Source: UBA4732 sp002404095 (GTDB taxonomy: Bacteria > Planctomycetota > Planctomycetia > Gemmatales > Gemmataceae). Taken from it: a DNA stretch of 64,000 nucleotides. The notes under the pieces are model-generated. The model searched no databases. It had not been told where the DNA came from and saw nothing but the letters and a program-made list of their open reading frames with translations. Position numbers and translations under genes: made by a program. Location of the stretch: NCBI GenBank assembly GCA_036783645.1, contig DAIPWT010000010.1:1-64000 (forward strand). The letters run 5' to 3'. Positions 35,006-43,349 of this stretch are shown piece by piece (position 1 is the first letter of the stretch; every line of letters starts with the position of its first letter).

Positions 35006-35059
35006 TCCCGCGCCGCCGGGAACGGTGCGGCCCATGCCGCTCGCGGAGCGAGCGGCCCA
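34971..35059. repeat. Imperfect inverted repeat overlapping a gene end
   Basis: The left arm TGGGCGACTCGCTCCGCGAG and the right arm ending CTCGCGGAGCGAGCGGCCCA pair with a few mismatches. The left arm lies inside the ATPase coding sequence and supplies its last codons and stop; the right arm ends 22 bases before the next start at 35082. Related to the element at 20786. Confidence 0.75.
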
Positions 35060-35081
35060 CCATAAAAACGGAAAACATTCA

Positions 35082-36875
35082 ATGTCCAAAACGCTAGCGG
35101 ATAAAACGGACCAATCCATCACCAATACGACCCTCCTTAGCGGAGGGGCGGGGCCGTCCGCGCGGGTGGATGACGAACCGACGTTCGCACGAGTCTGTGC
35201 CCTTGTCGGCGCTTTTTGCACGGTCGTCGGCGGCGTCGCCCTCTATATGGGCGTTTTCACCATCAAGACGCTGCCGTTCCCCTTCACCGTCGGCTGGGCC
35301 AGCCTCATTTTGCACTTCGGCGTCCTCTGCTTGCTCTTCCACGCCGCGTACGACCGCAACATCGAGTTCCGCCGCGTTTATCAGTGTTTGGGCGTCCTCT
35401 GCTTGGTCGTCGGCGTGATACTCAGCCTTGTACCCTACGGGACCGGAAACCGGCCGGGACAAGTCGGCGACCTACTCGGCCCCGGTTTCCTCTTCCTGAC
35501 CGTGGCGCTGCTTCTGCTGCTGTTCACCCTGCGCAATGAAACCGTGGAACTCGTCCGCAACTACCTTGAATTGACGCTACTGGCGGCGGGGGCGGTGTTG
35601 GCAGTGATGGGTCTATTCGGCGGCAGCCTGTCCGTCCAGTTCTTCGCCCCCGTCGGTCTGGTACTGGCGCTGGTCGGTCTGGTTTACCTCGTCGCCTTCG
35701 TCGGCCTGCGCGGTTCCAGCGACGACTTCGCCTATCGCACGGGGCTGGTCGTCGGGGCCGTCGGCCTAATCGTCTTCTTCACGGCCTTGTGGCGTTCGTC
35801 GCCCAGCTTCCGCCCGCTGGAAATCCTCATCCTCCTGGCGCTGGCGGTGGAAATCGGTACGCGGTTGCTGGTCAATTCGGGCCATTTCACGCCGGAATCG
35901 CCCTTGTTTGGCTTACCGCTGCCGCGACTGCGAAGTCTGACGTGGCTGGCCTTCATCCCGCTTTTCCTGATCGGCCTGTGGGTGATTTACGGCAGCGGTT
36001 GGTTGCGCGGGCCAAACGATCGCGTCTGGGAGGATTACCTGATCCCGCATGGCGTGCTGATGATGGGCCTGGGACTGATCTACTTTTGCTCGGCCTACCT
36101 CATCTGCTCCGACCAGGTATGGGTGGTGATGACGCGGCGGGAATTGGCGTCCTACTTCTTTTCGCCGATCGCCTATTTCGCCCTGTTCGTGTCCAGCATT
36201 TTCGCGGCCGTATCGTTCTTTTTGTTTTCCCTGCCGCTGTTGCCGACCGATCAGTTCGCCGGCGTGATGGAGCCGATTGTCAAAAACCTGTTCGTCTCCA
36301 ACCTGCCGGCGATTATTGTCACCATCTGCGTCGTGCCGGCTTTGACGATGCGGCTGTTGAGCGAAGAAAAGCGCTCGGGAACGCTTGAAGTGCTGCTCAC
36401 CAGTCCCATCGACGACTTCGCCGTCGTGTTCAGTAAATTCCTGTCGGCGCTGCTGACGTTCCTTGTCATCTGGGCGCCGTTCGCCGTTTATCTGCTTTCG
36501 CTGCGCATCGCGGCCGGCAAGGACTTCGACTATCGGCCGCTGCTCAGCTTCCTGATCGCGCTGATTATCACTGGGGCGAACTTCGTGGGCATGGGTCTGT
36601 TCTTTTCCAGCCTGTCCCGGAGTCAGATCGTCGGTTTCCTATTAGCGTTCGTCGGAATGCTCGTGCTGACGTTCCTCGTCGTCTTTGAGTATGAAGGCCG
36701 GGCCGCCAAAAACGCTTTCTGGGAGCCGGTCCTGCACCATTTGAGCTATTACGACGCCTGGAACTCCGCCATCGAAGGCAAGCTACAACCCAAGCTGTTA
36801 ATCTTCCCCGCGACGATGACGGCGATGTGGCTGTTTTTGACCGTTAAAGTGCTGGAAGTGCGGAAATGGAGCTGA
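35082..36875 (+). CDS. ABC-2 permease, GldF-like, with large N-terminal membrane domain
   Basis: 597 aa, highly hydrophobic. The first about 350 residues hold roughly ten membrane segments (for example LILHFGVLCLLFHAAY, VLAVMGLFGGSLSVQFF). The C-terminal 240 residues are an ABC-2 permease like GldF: VVMTRRELASYFFSPIAYFA, MRLLSEEKRSGTLEVLLTSP and FSKFLSALLTFLVIWAPF. It forms the membrane channel for the upstream ATPase. I chose the ATG at 35082 because an earlier in-frame start (34995) lies in repeat DNA. The downstream genes encode the usual GldG-like partner and a DUF4340 protein, so the set is one operon. Confidence 0.88.
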   Translation: MSKTLADKTDQSITNTTLLSGGAGPSARVDDEPTFARVCALVGAFCTVVGGVALYMGVFTIKTLPFPFTVGWASLILHFGVLCLLFHAAYDRNIEFRRVYQCLGVLCLVVGVILSLVPYGTGNRPGQVGDLLGPGFLFLTVALLLLLFTLRNETVELVRNYLELTLLAAGAVLAVMGLFGGSLSVQFFAPVGLVLALVGLVYLVAFVGLRGSSDDFAYRTGLVVGAVGLIVFFTALWRSSPSFRPLEILILLALAVEIGTRLLVNSGHFTPESPLFGLPLPRLRSLTWLAFIPLFLIGLWVIYGSGWLRGPNDRVWEDYLIPHGVLMMGLGLIYFCSAYLICSDQVWVVMTRRELASYFFSPIAYFALFVSSIFAAVSFFLFSLPLLPTDQFAGVMEPIVKNLFVSNLPAIIVTICVVPALTMRLLSEEKRSGTLEVLLTSPIDDFAVVFSKFLSALLTFLVIWAPFAVYLLSLRIAAGKDFDYRPLLSFLIALIITGANFVGMGLFFSSLSRSQIVGFLLAFVGMLVLTFLVVFEYEGRAAKNAFWEPVLHHLSYYDAWNSAIEGKLQPKLLIFPATMTAMWLFLTVKVLEVRKWS

Positions 36876-36879
36876 ATTG

Positions 36880-36942
36880 GGTTAGCCGCGACCCGAAGGG
36901 GAGCGCGTGGGAGACGCGCTCCGCTTCGCGTCGCGGCTAACC
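36880..36942. repeat. Inverted repeat, TTAGCCGCGACCC family, copy 3
   Basis: 29-base arms beginning GGTTAGCCGCGACCCG with two mismatches, 5 bases after the permease stop and 40 before the GldG-like start. It splits an otherwise tight operon and may tune expression of the downstream genes. Confidence 0.85.
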
Positions 36943-36982
36943 AACTGGTTCCACGGATTAGCGTCTGACGAGGTAGAGAATC

Positions 36983-39169
36983 ATGTCGAGTTCCCAAGAA
37001 CAACCGCCGAACGCCGCGCCGTCCCGACCCAGCGCGCTGGCGGAATTGGCGAAGCATCATAAAGAGACCGGCTACGTCCTTATTGGGCTGGCCGTGCTAT
37101 GGGCAGTTCTACCCATTTACCTGCTGGTCAAGGAAGCATGGCTTCCAAAAGGCAGTTGGGCCAACGCGCTAGGGCCGGTATTCTTCTGGGCCGTGGCGGG
37201 TTCGCTCATCACCGGAGTCATCGGCGCGGCCGCCGTCCTCGCCACTCCAGGACGCAAACTTGGCGAAGTGGAAATCATCCGTCTGCTGCTTCTCGTTCTC
37301 GGCGGCGCCGTGGGCATTATTACGGCGCTGTTGGGCCTGGCCCTGCCGTTCACCCACGCGTACGCCCCGATCTTCCTGGGCGGCGTGGAGGAATGGCGGA
37401 AGCAGCCGGTTCGTCTCTATATCGTGGCGATGGCGCTGGTGGGCGGCCTGGGATTGACCTTCCTCAGCCTTCAATTGTCGCGCGGCGTGGAACGCGAAAG
37501 CGCGCTCATGCGCCGGCTGCTCTACGGCTTCAACGCCGTTTTCACGACCCTGCTTCTCGGCGCCGTGCTGCTGCTCGTCAACCTTCTGCCCTACGTTCCT
37601 AAGTTGAGCCGTTATGACTTTGTTACGCCGATTTTCGCCGGAACCTACGATTGGACGCAGTCGCGCCTTTATAGCCTAAGCGACCGCTCCCGCGCGACCC
37701 TGGCCGACCTCAAGGCGCCGTTGAAGATCTACGTCTTTTTGAATGCGGGCGGGTCCACAAGCGAACAGGTCGAGACGCTTCTGGAGAACTGTCGCGGCGT
37801 CACTCCGCAAATCAGTTGGGAGACGCTCAGCACCCTGGACCAGACGCGCATCCAGGAGTTGGGGCGAGAATATAAGGCAAAAATCACGGAAGAGGTCATG
37901 GATTTCAGGGGGCCTCAACTTAGGTTGCGTGAAGGGATGTTGGTCGTCTATGGCGACCCGTCTAAGGAGCAGACCGCCTTTGTTCCCAGAACCTCCTTAG
38001 TCAAGGAGGATCCCAGCCCGGACGGCGGCGGCGGTCAGGAAGTCTTTCACGGCGAGGGCGTATTGTTGAAGACCATTCGCTCTCTGACCGAGGGCAAGCA
38101 GGTGGTCTACTTCACCCAAGGCGACGGCGAACTGGATTTCAACGACAACAAGGGAGATTCCATCGAAGGGGTGGGTCTGCTGCTCACCGTCCTGAAGCAG
38201 CACGAAATCTACGACCTCAAAGAGTGGAAATTCACCAAGGAGACGCCCAAGGTTCCCGACGACGCCGAAGTGGTGGTGGCGGCGCGGCCCGAGAAACTGA
38301 AACCGGACGCCCTCAAGGCGATCTACGAATACATGGGCTACACCTATGACGAGGCGAATTCGGGTTTGACCGAGATTCCCAAGGGCCGCCACGGCAGGCT
38401 GTTCGTGCTGACAGGCGTGTCGCTTGAGAACAATCAGATGGTGCGTTCCGGCCTCGAACCTCTCTTGGGCAAGTTCGGCGTCCAGGTCGGCGACGACCAT
38501 GTACTGACGTTGCAGAACCCGAACCGGCCGACCCTAATCCAGGTGGAAACGAGTCGGAAAAGCGCCAACCCTGTGGCCAAGGCATTGGGCGCGCCGAACA
38601 GAGAACTTTTCGTCTTTGAAGACGTGCGCACGGTCAAGGCCTTGCCCGGCGGCGGCGCGGTCAAAGCGGAGGAGCTTCTCGTCACGGCAAGCAATCCGGT
38701 GTGGGTGCAAACCGATCTGACCGAAAAGCCGTCCGTGGCAGCGGCGGCGAAGGCGAAGGACGCGAACGCCCGCTTCAGCGACGAGCCGATTATCGTGGCC
38801 GTCGCCGTATCGGAGACCGGCCCGGCTCCCGGAATGCCGAACGATCCCATTCACAGTCGGGCGGGAGGCGAGGCCCACCCGCGTTTGATCGTCGTCGGCA
38901 ACGCGGACTGGATTTCCAACCTTGGCTTGGTCAGCGGTCGCGACGGCAAAATGAAGTACGATCTGTTTACCAGCTGTCTCTCCTGGTTACGCGGGGAGCC
39001 GGACATTGGCGCCAGCGCGGTCAACTTAGACGAGGACAAGGTGCGCCCACGATTCACGCTGAGTCTGTCGCCCGATGTCAGCTACAACATGTGGCTCCTT
39101 CCGTTGGGGCACATGATTTTAGCCGTGATCGCCGCTGGCTGTGGCGTCTGGCTGGTACGGCGCCGGTGA
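36983..39169 (+). CDS. GldG-like ABC transporter auxiliary protein
   Basis: 728 aa. The first 200 residues contain about five membrane helices (YVLIGLAVLWAVLPIYLLV, VIGAAAVLA, LLLLVLGGAVGIITALLGLA). A large extracytoplasmic domain follows, starting with the GldG-type phrase RLYSLSDRSRATLADLKAPL and KIYVFLNAGG, and a single C-terminal helix (LPLGHMILAVIAAGCGVWLV) anchors the end. This matches the 'ABC-type uncharacterised transport system' domain seen with GldF-type permeases. In Bacteroidetes GldFG assists gliding and secretion; in planctomycetes the cargo is unknown. It lies between the permease and DUF4340 genes on the same strand. Confidence 0.85.
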   Translation: MSSSQEQPPNAAPSRPSALAELAKHHKETGYVLIGLAVLWAVLPIYLLVKEAWLPKGSWANALGPVFFWAVAGSLITGVIGAAAVLATPGRKLGEVEIIRLLLLVLGGAVGIITALLGLALPFTHAYAPIFLGGVEEWRKQPVRLYIVAMALVGGLGLTFLSLQLSRGVERESALMRRLLYGFNAVFTTLLLGAVLLLVNLLPYVPKLSRYDFVTPIFAGTYDWTQSRLYSLSDRSRATLADLKAPLKIYVFLNAGGSTSEQVETLLENCRGVTPQISWETLSTLDQTRIQELGREYKAKITEEVMDFRGPQLRLREGMLVVYGDPSKEQTAFVPRTSLVKEDPSPDGGGGQEVFHGEGVLLKTIRSLTEGKQVVYFTQGDGELDFNDNKGDSIEGVGLLLTVLKQHEIYDLKEWKFTKETPKVPDDAEVVVAARPEKLKPDALKAIYEYMGYTYDEANSGLTEIPKGRHGRLFVLTGVSLENNQMVRSGLEPLLGKFGVQVGDDHVLTLQNPNRPTLIQVETSRKSANPVAKALGAPNRELFVFEDVRTVKALPGGGAVKAEELLVTASNPVWVQTDLTEKPSVAAAAKAKDANARFSDEPIIVAVAVSETGPAPGMPNDPIHSRAGGEAHPRLIVVGNADWISNLGLVSGRDGKMKYDLFTSCLSWLRGEPDIGASAVNLDEDKVRPRFTLSLSPDVSYNMWLLPLGHMILAVIAAGCGVWLVRRR

Positions 39170-39182
39170 GAAGCGATTTCTT

Positions 39183-39243
39183 ACAAGCCCCGAGCGCAAG
39201 CGAGGGGTTTTGACGAAACCCCTCGCTCGCGCTCGGGGCTTGT
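39183..39243. repeat. Inverted repeat, GCGCAAGCGAGGG family, copy 2
   Basis: 28-base arms starting ACAAGCCCCGAGCGCAAGCG, nearly perfect, in the short gap between the GldG-like gene and the DUF4340 gene. Related to 18985-19038. Confidence 0.88.
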
Positions 39244-39274
39244 GATTTTGCTTTGTCGAAAAGGCCAATACGCG

Positions 39275-41848
39275 ATGAATTACAAAACGACTTACATACT
39301 GTTCGGCATCTTAGTGGGCATCCTGGCCCTGGTGGGCCTGGTCTTGCTGATCGAGCCGACTCCTTACGTCGATACCAGCCGGTACGTCCTTCCCAGCGCC
39401 CACGACAAGAGCGCCGTTACATCCGACGCCGTGACGCGCGTGGAGATCGAACGCGCGCGGCCCGATGCGCAAACCATTGTCTTCGAGCGCGACGCGGACT
39501 CCAACCACTGGGCGATCACCGCGCCGCGTCCCTTCCGCGCTAACACTTCGGTCGTCGAAGGGCTGGTGCGTCAAGTCCTCGACGCCGAAGCCGACGCTAA
39601 GGCCGCAATCCCGGCTGATCGCAAGGCCGCGGAACTAGACCCGCCGGCCGAAGTTGTCACTCTCAAAACCAAGGACGGCAAAGAGCTGAAAATCAACGTC
39701 GGCGGTCAGGGAGCGTTCGGCGCCGGCGTCGCTTATGTGACTTCCTCGGATAAGTCGGCGGTGATGGCCGTGCCCCGCAGCGCGATCGATTCCGTCTTCA
39801 AAAAGCTGGACGATTTCCGCGACCCGTATTTACTGGCGGCGAGTCCTGCGGATTACCAGCACGTCAAGCTAACCCTGAGCAAAGTGGATAAAAAGGAGGC
39901 GCCAAAGGGGGCGCTCGTCCTCATCAAGAAGGGCGAAGGTTTGTGGGAGTACAAAGACGCCGAGGGCTACGACGGCTCAGCGGAGCAGGGCGAAGCGAGC
40001 AGCGTGCCGCCGACTGGCGTGGAGGGTTTGCTCAAGGAATTGTCGGACATAAAAGTCGATTCCGTCGGTAAGGGCGGCTTTGTGGAAGAGGACGCCAAGG
40101 ATATGGCCAAGTACAACCTTGACCCCGCGAAGTCGGACGTGCTGACGATTGAGGTGGACCGCATCGACTCGATCAAGGATGAAAACGGCACGCCGCAGAC
40201 AAAAACGTCGCCGATTACTCTGCTTGTCGGCGTCGGCAAGAAGGTGGACGACAAAGCGGCCGACCCGAAATACTACGCGGCCCTCAAGGGCGAAAACGGC
40301 AATACCGTCGTCGAAGTTTCGCCGAAAGGCCCGGACGAGATCGCGGCGTTGTTCAAAGACCCGGCGAAGCTGCGCAATCACAGCCTGGCGGCTCTGGGGC
40401 CGTCCGAGAAGCCGCTGGCCGTCGATGTGGTCAATGCCTTCGGCAAGCTGGAGTTCCGCCGCGAAACCGGCGATGCGCCCTGGCGTCTCTACCGCGACGG
40501 CGCCGAGATTCCCCTGAGCAAAGACCCAAATCGTGATCCCAACGGCGATCCCGTGCAGCGCTTCGTCAACCAACTGGTGCAGAAGACGCCCGTCGGGTCG
40601 TTCCTCGACCCCAAGGCCGATCAAACCAAGCTGGGACTGGACAAGCCTTCCGCCGTCGTGTCGATTTGGGTGGACGGCGTTGAAAAGCAAGATGAGAAAA
40701 AAGACGACAAGAAAGACCCGAAAGAGGCGGATAAGAAAGCCGAGACAAAGGCGCGGTTAGTGTTGGCTAAGGACAAGGCGGACAAGCCGGCGTCGCGGCT
40801 GACGTTCGGCGCCATCGAAGGCAAGGACGTCATAATCAAGCGCCAAGCGTACCACAAGGGCTGGGATGAGACGGCTCTCGTTAAGACGCCGGACCTGTTG
40901 CTAGACGAAGCAAAGGCCGGGCCGCTGGCCTACGAAGACAAGGAATTGCCGAGTTTCAACGGGAAATTTGAGTTGCCGGACAAGGACGTGGTGCAATTGG
41001 CGCTCGACCGCGGCGGCGTTCATACCATAATTGTCCGCGCGGACGCCAAGGCCGATACGCCGTGGACGTTCGCGGAGCCGAAGGACATGGCCGGCCGTAA
41101 GGTTTCCAAGCCGGCCGTTGAACAGATTCTGGCCGAGCTGCACGGCCTGCGCGCCACACGGTTAGTCGCTGAAACGCCGAAAGACGACGAACTTGACAAG
41201 GAATACGGCCTGAAGACGCCGGCGCTCAAGGCCGTTGTCACCAAGGCGGATAAGACTTCGTACAGCTACGATTTCGGCAAGGACGCGGCCGGCGGCGGCG
41301 AGTACGCCCGCCAAAGCCAACGGCCGATGATCTTCGTAGTGGACAAAACCCGTCTGGATGCTCTGCAAAAAGACCTGCGCGACTTAACGATATTCGCCGT
41401 CGCCGATGCGTCCAAGGTCAAGGCGCTGAAGTTGACCGGATGGGTCAACGTGACCGGAATGCCAACGACGTGGGACTTCGAGCGGAACGCCGAAGGCAAG
41501 TGGGTCGTGAAAACGCCGGCCCCAAACAGCATCGCGGTCGATCAGGACAAAGTCCGCATCCTCGTCGAAGGCTTGGCGCACTTGCAGGCGAAGCGCTTTG
41601 TCGGGCAGGACGCCAAGATCAAGACGGCGTTCGATAAGGACGAGGACAAGGCCGCTCTTACGATTGATATGACAGTGGAAGGGCAGGAAAAGGCGTCGCA
41701 ATTGAAGGTCGTCAACCTGACGGGAGACAAGGCGGCCCTTGGCAACGACAAGGGTTATTACGCCGGCATTCCCGACGAACTCTTCGAGGTCGCCAAGGAA
41801 CTCTTCGAGGGGCCGATGAGTAAACCGGCTTATTTTATTAAACCGTAG
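39275..41848 (+). CDS. DUF4340 membrane-anchored protein of Gld-like operon
   Basis: 857 aa. A single N-terminal helix (YILFGILVGILALVGLVLLI) anchors a long extracytoplasmic region built from repeated beta-rich units of DUF4340 type: SRYVLPSAHDKSAVTSDAVT, RVEIERARPDAQTIVFERD, and later VTGMPTTWDFERNAEGKWVV. A Lys/Asp-rich low-complexity stretch (DEKKDDKKDPKEADKKAETK) lies near residue 475. The family regularly follows GldG-like genes and is assumed to be part of that export complex; the molecular role is unknown. The ATG at 39275 was chosen because it starts the helix directly. Confidence 0.85.
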   Translation: MNYKTTYILFGILVGILALVGLVLLIEPTPYVDTSRYVLPSAHDKSAVTSDAVTRVEIERARPDAQTIVFERDADSNHWAITAPRPFRANTSVVEGLVRQVLDAEADAKAAIPADRKAAELDPPAEVVTLKTKDGKELKINVGGQGAFGAGVAYVTSSDKSAVMAVPRSAIDSVFKKLDDFRDPYLLAASPADYQHVKLTLSKVDKKEAPKGALVLIKKGEGLWEYKDAEGYDGSAEQGEASSVPPTGVEGLLKELSDIKVDSVGKGGFVEEDAKDMAKYNLDPAKSDVLTIEVDRIDSIKDENGTPQTKTSPITLLVGVGKKVDDKAADPKYYAALKGENGNTVVEVSPKGPDEIAALFKDPAKLRNHSLAALGPSEKPLAVDVVNAFGKLEFRRETGDAPWRLYRDGAEIPLSKDPNRDPNGDPVQRFVNQLVQKTPVGSFLDPKADQTKLGLDKPSAVVSIWVDGVEKQDEKKDDKKDPKEADKKAETKARLVLAKDKADKPASRLTFGAIEGKDVIIKRQAYHKGWDETALVKTPDLLLDEAKAGPLAYEDKELPSFNGKFELPDKDVVQLALDRGGVHTIIVRADAKADTPWTFAEPKDMAGRKVSKPAVEQILAELHGLRATRLVAETPKDDELDKEYGLKTPALKAVVTKADKTSYSYDFGKDAAGGGEYARQSQRPMIFVVDKTRLDALQKDLRDLTIFAVADASKVKALKLTGWVNVTGMPTTWDFERNAEGKWVVKTPAPNSIAVDQDKVRILVEGLAHLQAKRFVGQDAKIKTAFDKDEDKAALTIDMTVEGQEKASQLKVVNLTGDKAALGNDKGYYAGIPDELFEVAKELFEGPMSKPAYFIKP

Positions 41849-41873
41849 CGGGGCATCCCGAATGGGACGACTC

Positions 41874-42017
41874 GTACCCCGGGTTCATGAGTACATTCAC
41901 CCGGGGCTTTATTCCCGTCGCCCGAAGGGGCTCTAAGACAAGATCGTGTCGGCGGCCGGAGTCCGGAGGACGACCGCAATAAAGCCCCGGGTGAATGTAC
42001 TCATGAACCCGGGGTAC
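41874..42017. repeat. Inverted repeat with 39-bp perfect arms
   Basis: The left arm begins GTACCCCGGGTTCATGAGTA and its exact complement occupies 41979-42017. The spacer is 66 bases. It ends 14 bases before the start of the molybdopterin enzyme gene, so it forms that gene's leader. The same core occurs as single short hairpins at 30580 and 62655. Confidence 0.92.
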
Positions 42018-42030
42018 ACTGGAGAAAGGC

Positions 42031-43215
42031 ATGCCTACCCGGCGGATCAACGCGAGCGTGGACCGGCGCGACTTCCTACGTGGAGCGGCCGCGGCGGCCT
42101 TACCGTTCTTCTGGTCTGGCGGCGCCGCGCTGTTCGCGGCCGACGACGCGCACTCCGCGAAACTTATCCCGCGCGAATTAAACCCCGACAACCTGGAATT
42201 CCCCTTCGCGGCGCTGGATAAGTCTATTACGCCCAATCAACTATTTTATGTCCGCAATCACTTTCCTCAGCCTCGCCTCGATAAGGCGGACTGGCGTCTC
42301 AAGGTAATCGGCGCGGTGGAACGGCCTCTTGAGCTGACCTACGACCAGCTGCTCGACCTTCCCTCGGTGACAAGAACGGTGACGCTGGAGTGCGCTGGCA
42401 ACGGCCGGGCCTTCCTGACGCCTAAGGCGAAGGGCGTGCAGTGGGAGTTGGGAGCCGTCAGCACGGCCGAATGGACCGGCGTGCCGTTGTCGAAGGTGCT
42501 AGAGAAAGCCGGCCTCCGCACTGAGGCGATGGAAGTGGTGTTGGAAGGGCCGGACAAAGGAGAGCCGAAAAACGACGCGAAGCCGGCAGGCGCCATTCCG
42601 TTCGCGCGGAGTCTGCCGTTGGCCAAGGCACAAAAGCCCGAAGTGCTACTGGCTTACAAGATGAACGGGGCCGTGCTGCCGGAGGCGCACGGCTTCCCGC
42701 TGCGGGCCATCGTGGGCGGATGGTACGGCATGGCGTCGGTCAAATGGCTGACGCGGATCATTGTGGCGGATCGGCCTTTTGACGGGTTCTTTCAGGGGAT
42801 TGAATACGCCTTTTGGGAGCGGCGCTACGGTCTGCCGACGCTGAAGGCGATCACGGAAATGGACGTCAAGGCGTCGATTGCTCAGCCCGAGGCCGGCGCG
42901 ACCGTGCCGGCGAACGCCACGGTTCGGGTGCATGGGGCGGCCTGGGCGGGCGAGTCGGAGCCGGCGAAGGTCGAGGTCAGCACCGACGGCGGCGGGACAT
43001 GGGCGGAAGCGAAGCTCCTTGGCGAGGGGGCGCCGATGGCATGGCGGCTGTGGGAATTCAACTGGAAGACGCCGGCCGACGGCAAGCGCGCGCTGATGGC
43101 CCGCGCGACCGACAAGCGCGGCCGCATTCAGCCGATGGAGCGCGACGCCGACCGCCGGAGCTACCGGATAAGCCACGTCCATCCAAACGAAGTAGTCGTG
43201 AGAGCCTTGAGGTAG
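42031..43215 (+). CDS. Tat-exported molybdopterin-dependent sulfite oxidase-like oxidoreductase
   Basis: 394 aa. A twin-arginine signal (DRRDFLRGAAAAALPFFWSG) sends it folded to the periplasm. The molybdopterin domain has the Mo-ligating Cys121 in TVTLECAGNGR, plus GVQWELGAVSTAEWTGVPL and GFPLRAIVGGWYGMASVKWL, diagnostic of the sulfite oxidase family. The C-terminal 100 residues form the Ig-like dimerisation domain (VRVHGAAWAGESEPAKVEVS). It probably oxidises sulfite or a related sulfur compound, passing electrons to a cytochrome that is not encoded nearby. No heme domain is present. Confidence 0.9.
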   Translation: MPTRRINASVDRRDFLRGAAAAALPFFWSGGAALFAADDAHSAKLIPRELNPDNLEFPFAALDKSITPNQLFYVRNHFPQPRLDKADWRLKVIGAVERPLELTYDQLLDLPSVTRTVTLECAGNGRAFLTPKAKGVQWELGAVSTAEWTGVPLSKVLEKAGLRTEAMEVVLEGPDKGEPKNDAKPAGAIPFARSLPLAKAQKPEVLLAYKMNGAVLPEAHGFPLRAIVGGWYGMASVKWLTRIIVADRPFDGFFQGIEYAFWERRYGLPTLKAITEMDVKASIAQPEAGATVPANATVRVHGAAWAGESEPAKVEVSTDGGGTWAEAKLLGEGAPMAWRLWEFNWKTPADGKRALMARATDKRGRIQPMERDADRRSYRISHVHPNEVVVRALR

Positions 43216-43270
43216 TAAACCAATGGCGAGCGGCGGGCGTAGTTTCAGTAGCGTCTCAGCGTGTCTCATG

Positions 43271-43300
43271 GGTCCTATAAGTCTTATAGGTCCTATGGGA
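43271..43300. repeat. AT-rich hairpin, CCTATAAGTCTTAT family, copy 3
   Basis: CCTATAAGTCTTATAGG forms an 8-base stem, flanked by TCCTATGGGAC. It is a short relative of the elements at 25111 and 33085. It lies between the molybdopterin enzyme gene and the next start. Confidence 0.65.
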
Positions 43301-43349
43301 CAACTTGAGATACTACCGTAGTTTCCTTCACCCCTTGAGCATTACTCCC

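Noticed and set aside
34995..35081. Longer start of the GldF-like permease
   Set aside because: It begins inside the inverted repeat and overlaps the ATPase stop; the ATG at 35082 gives a normal N-terminus.
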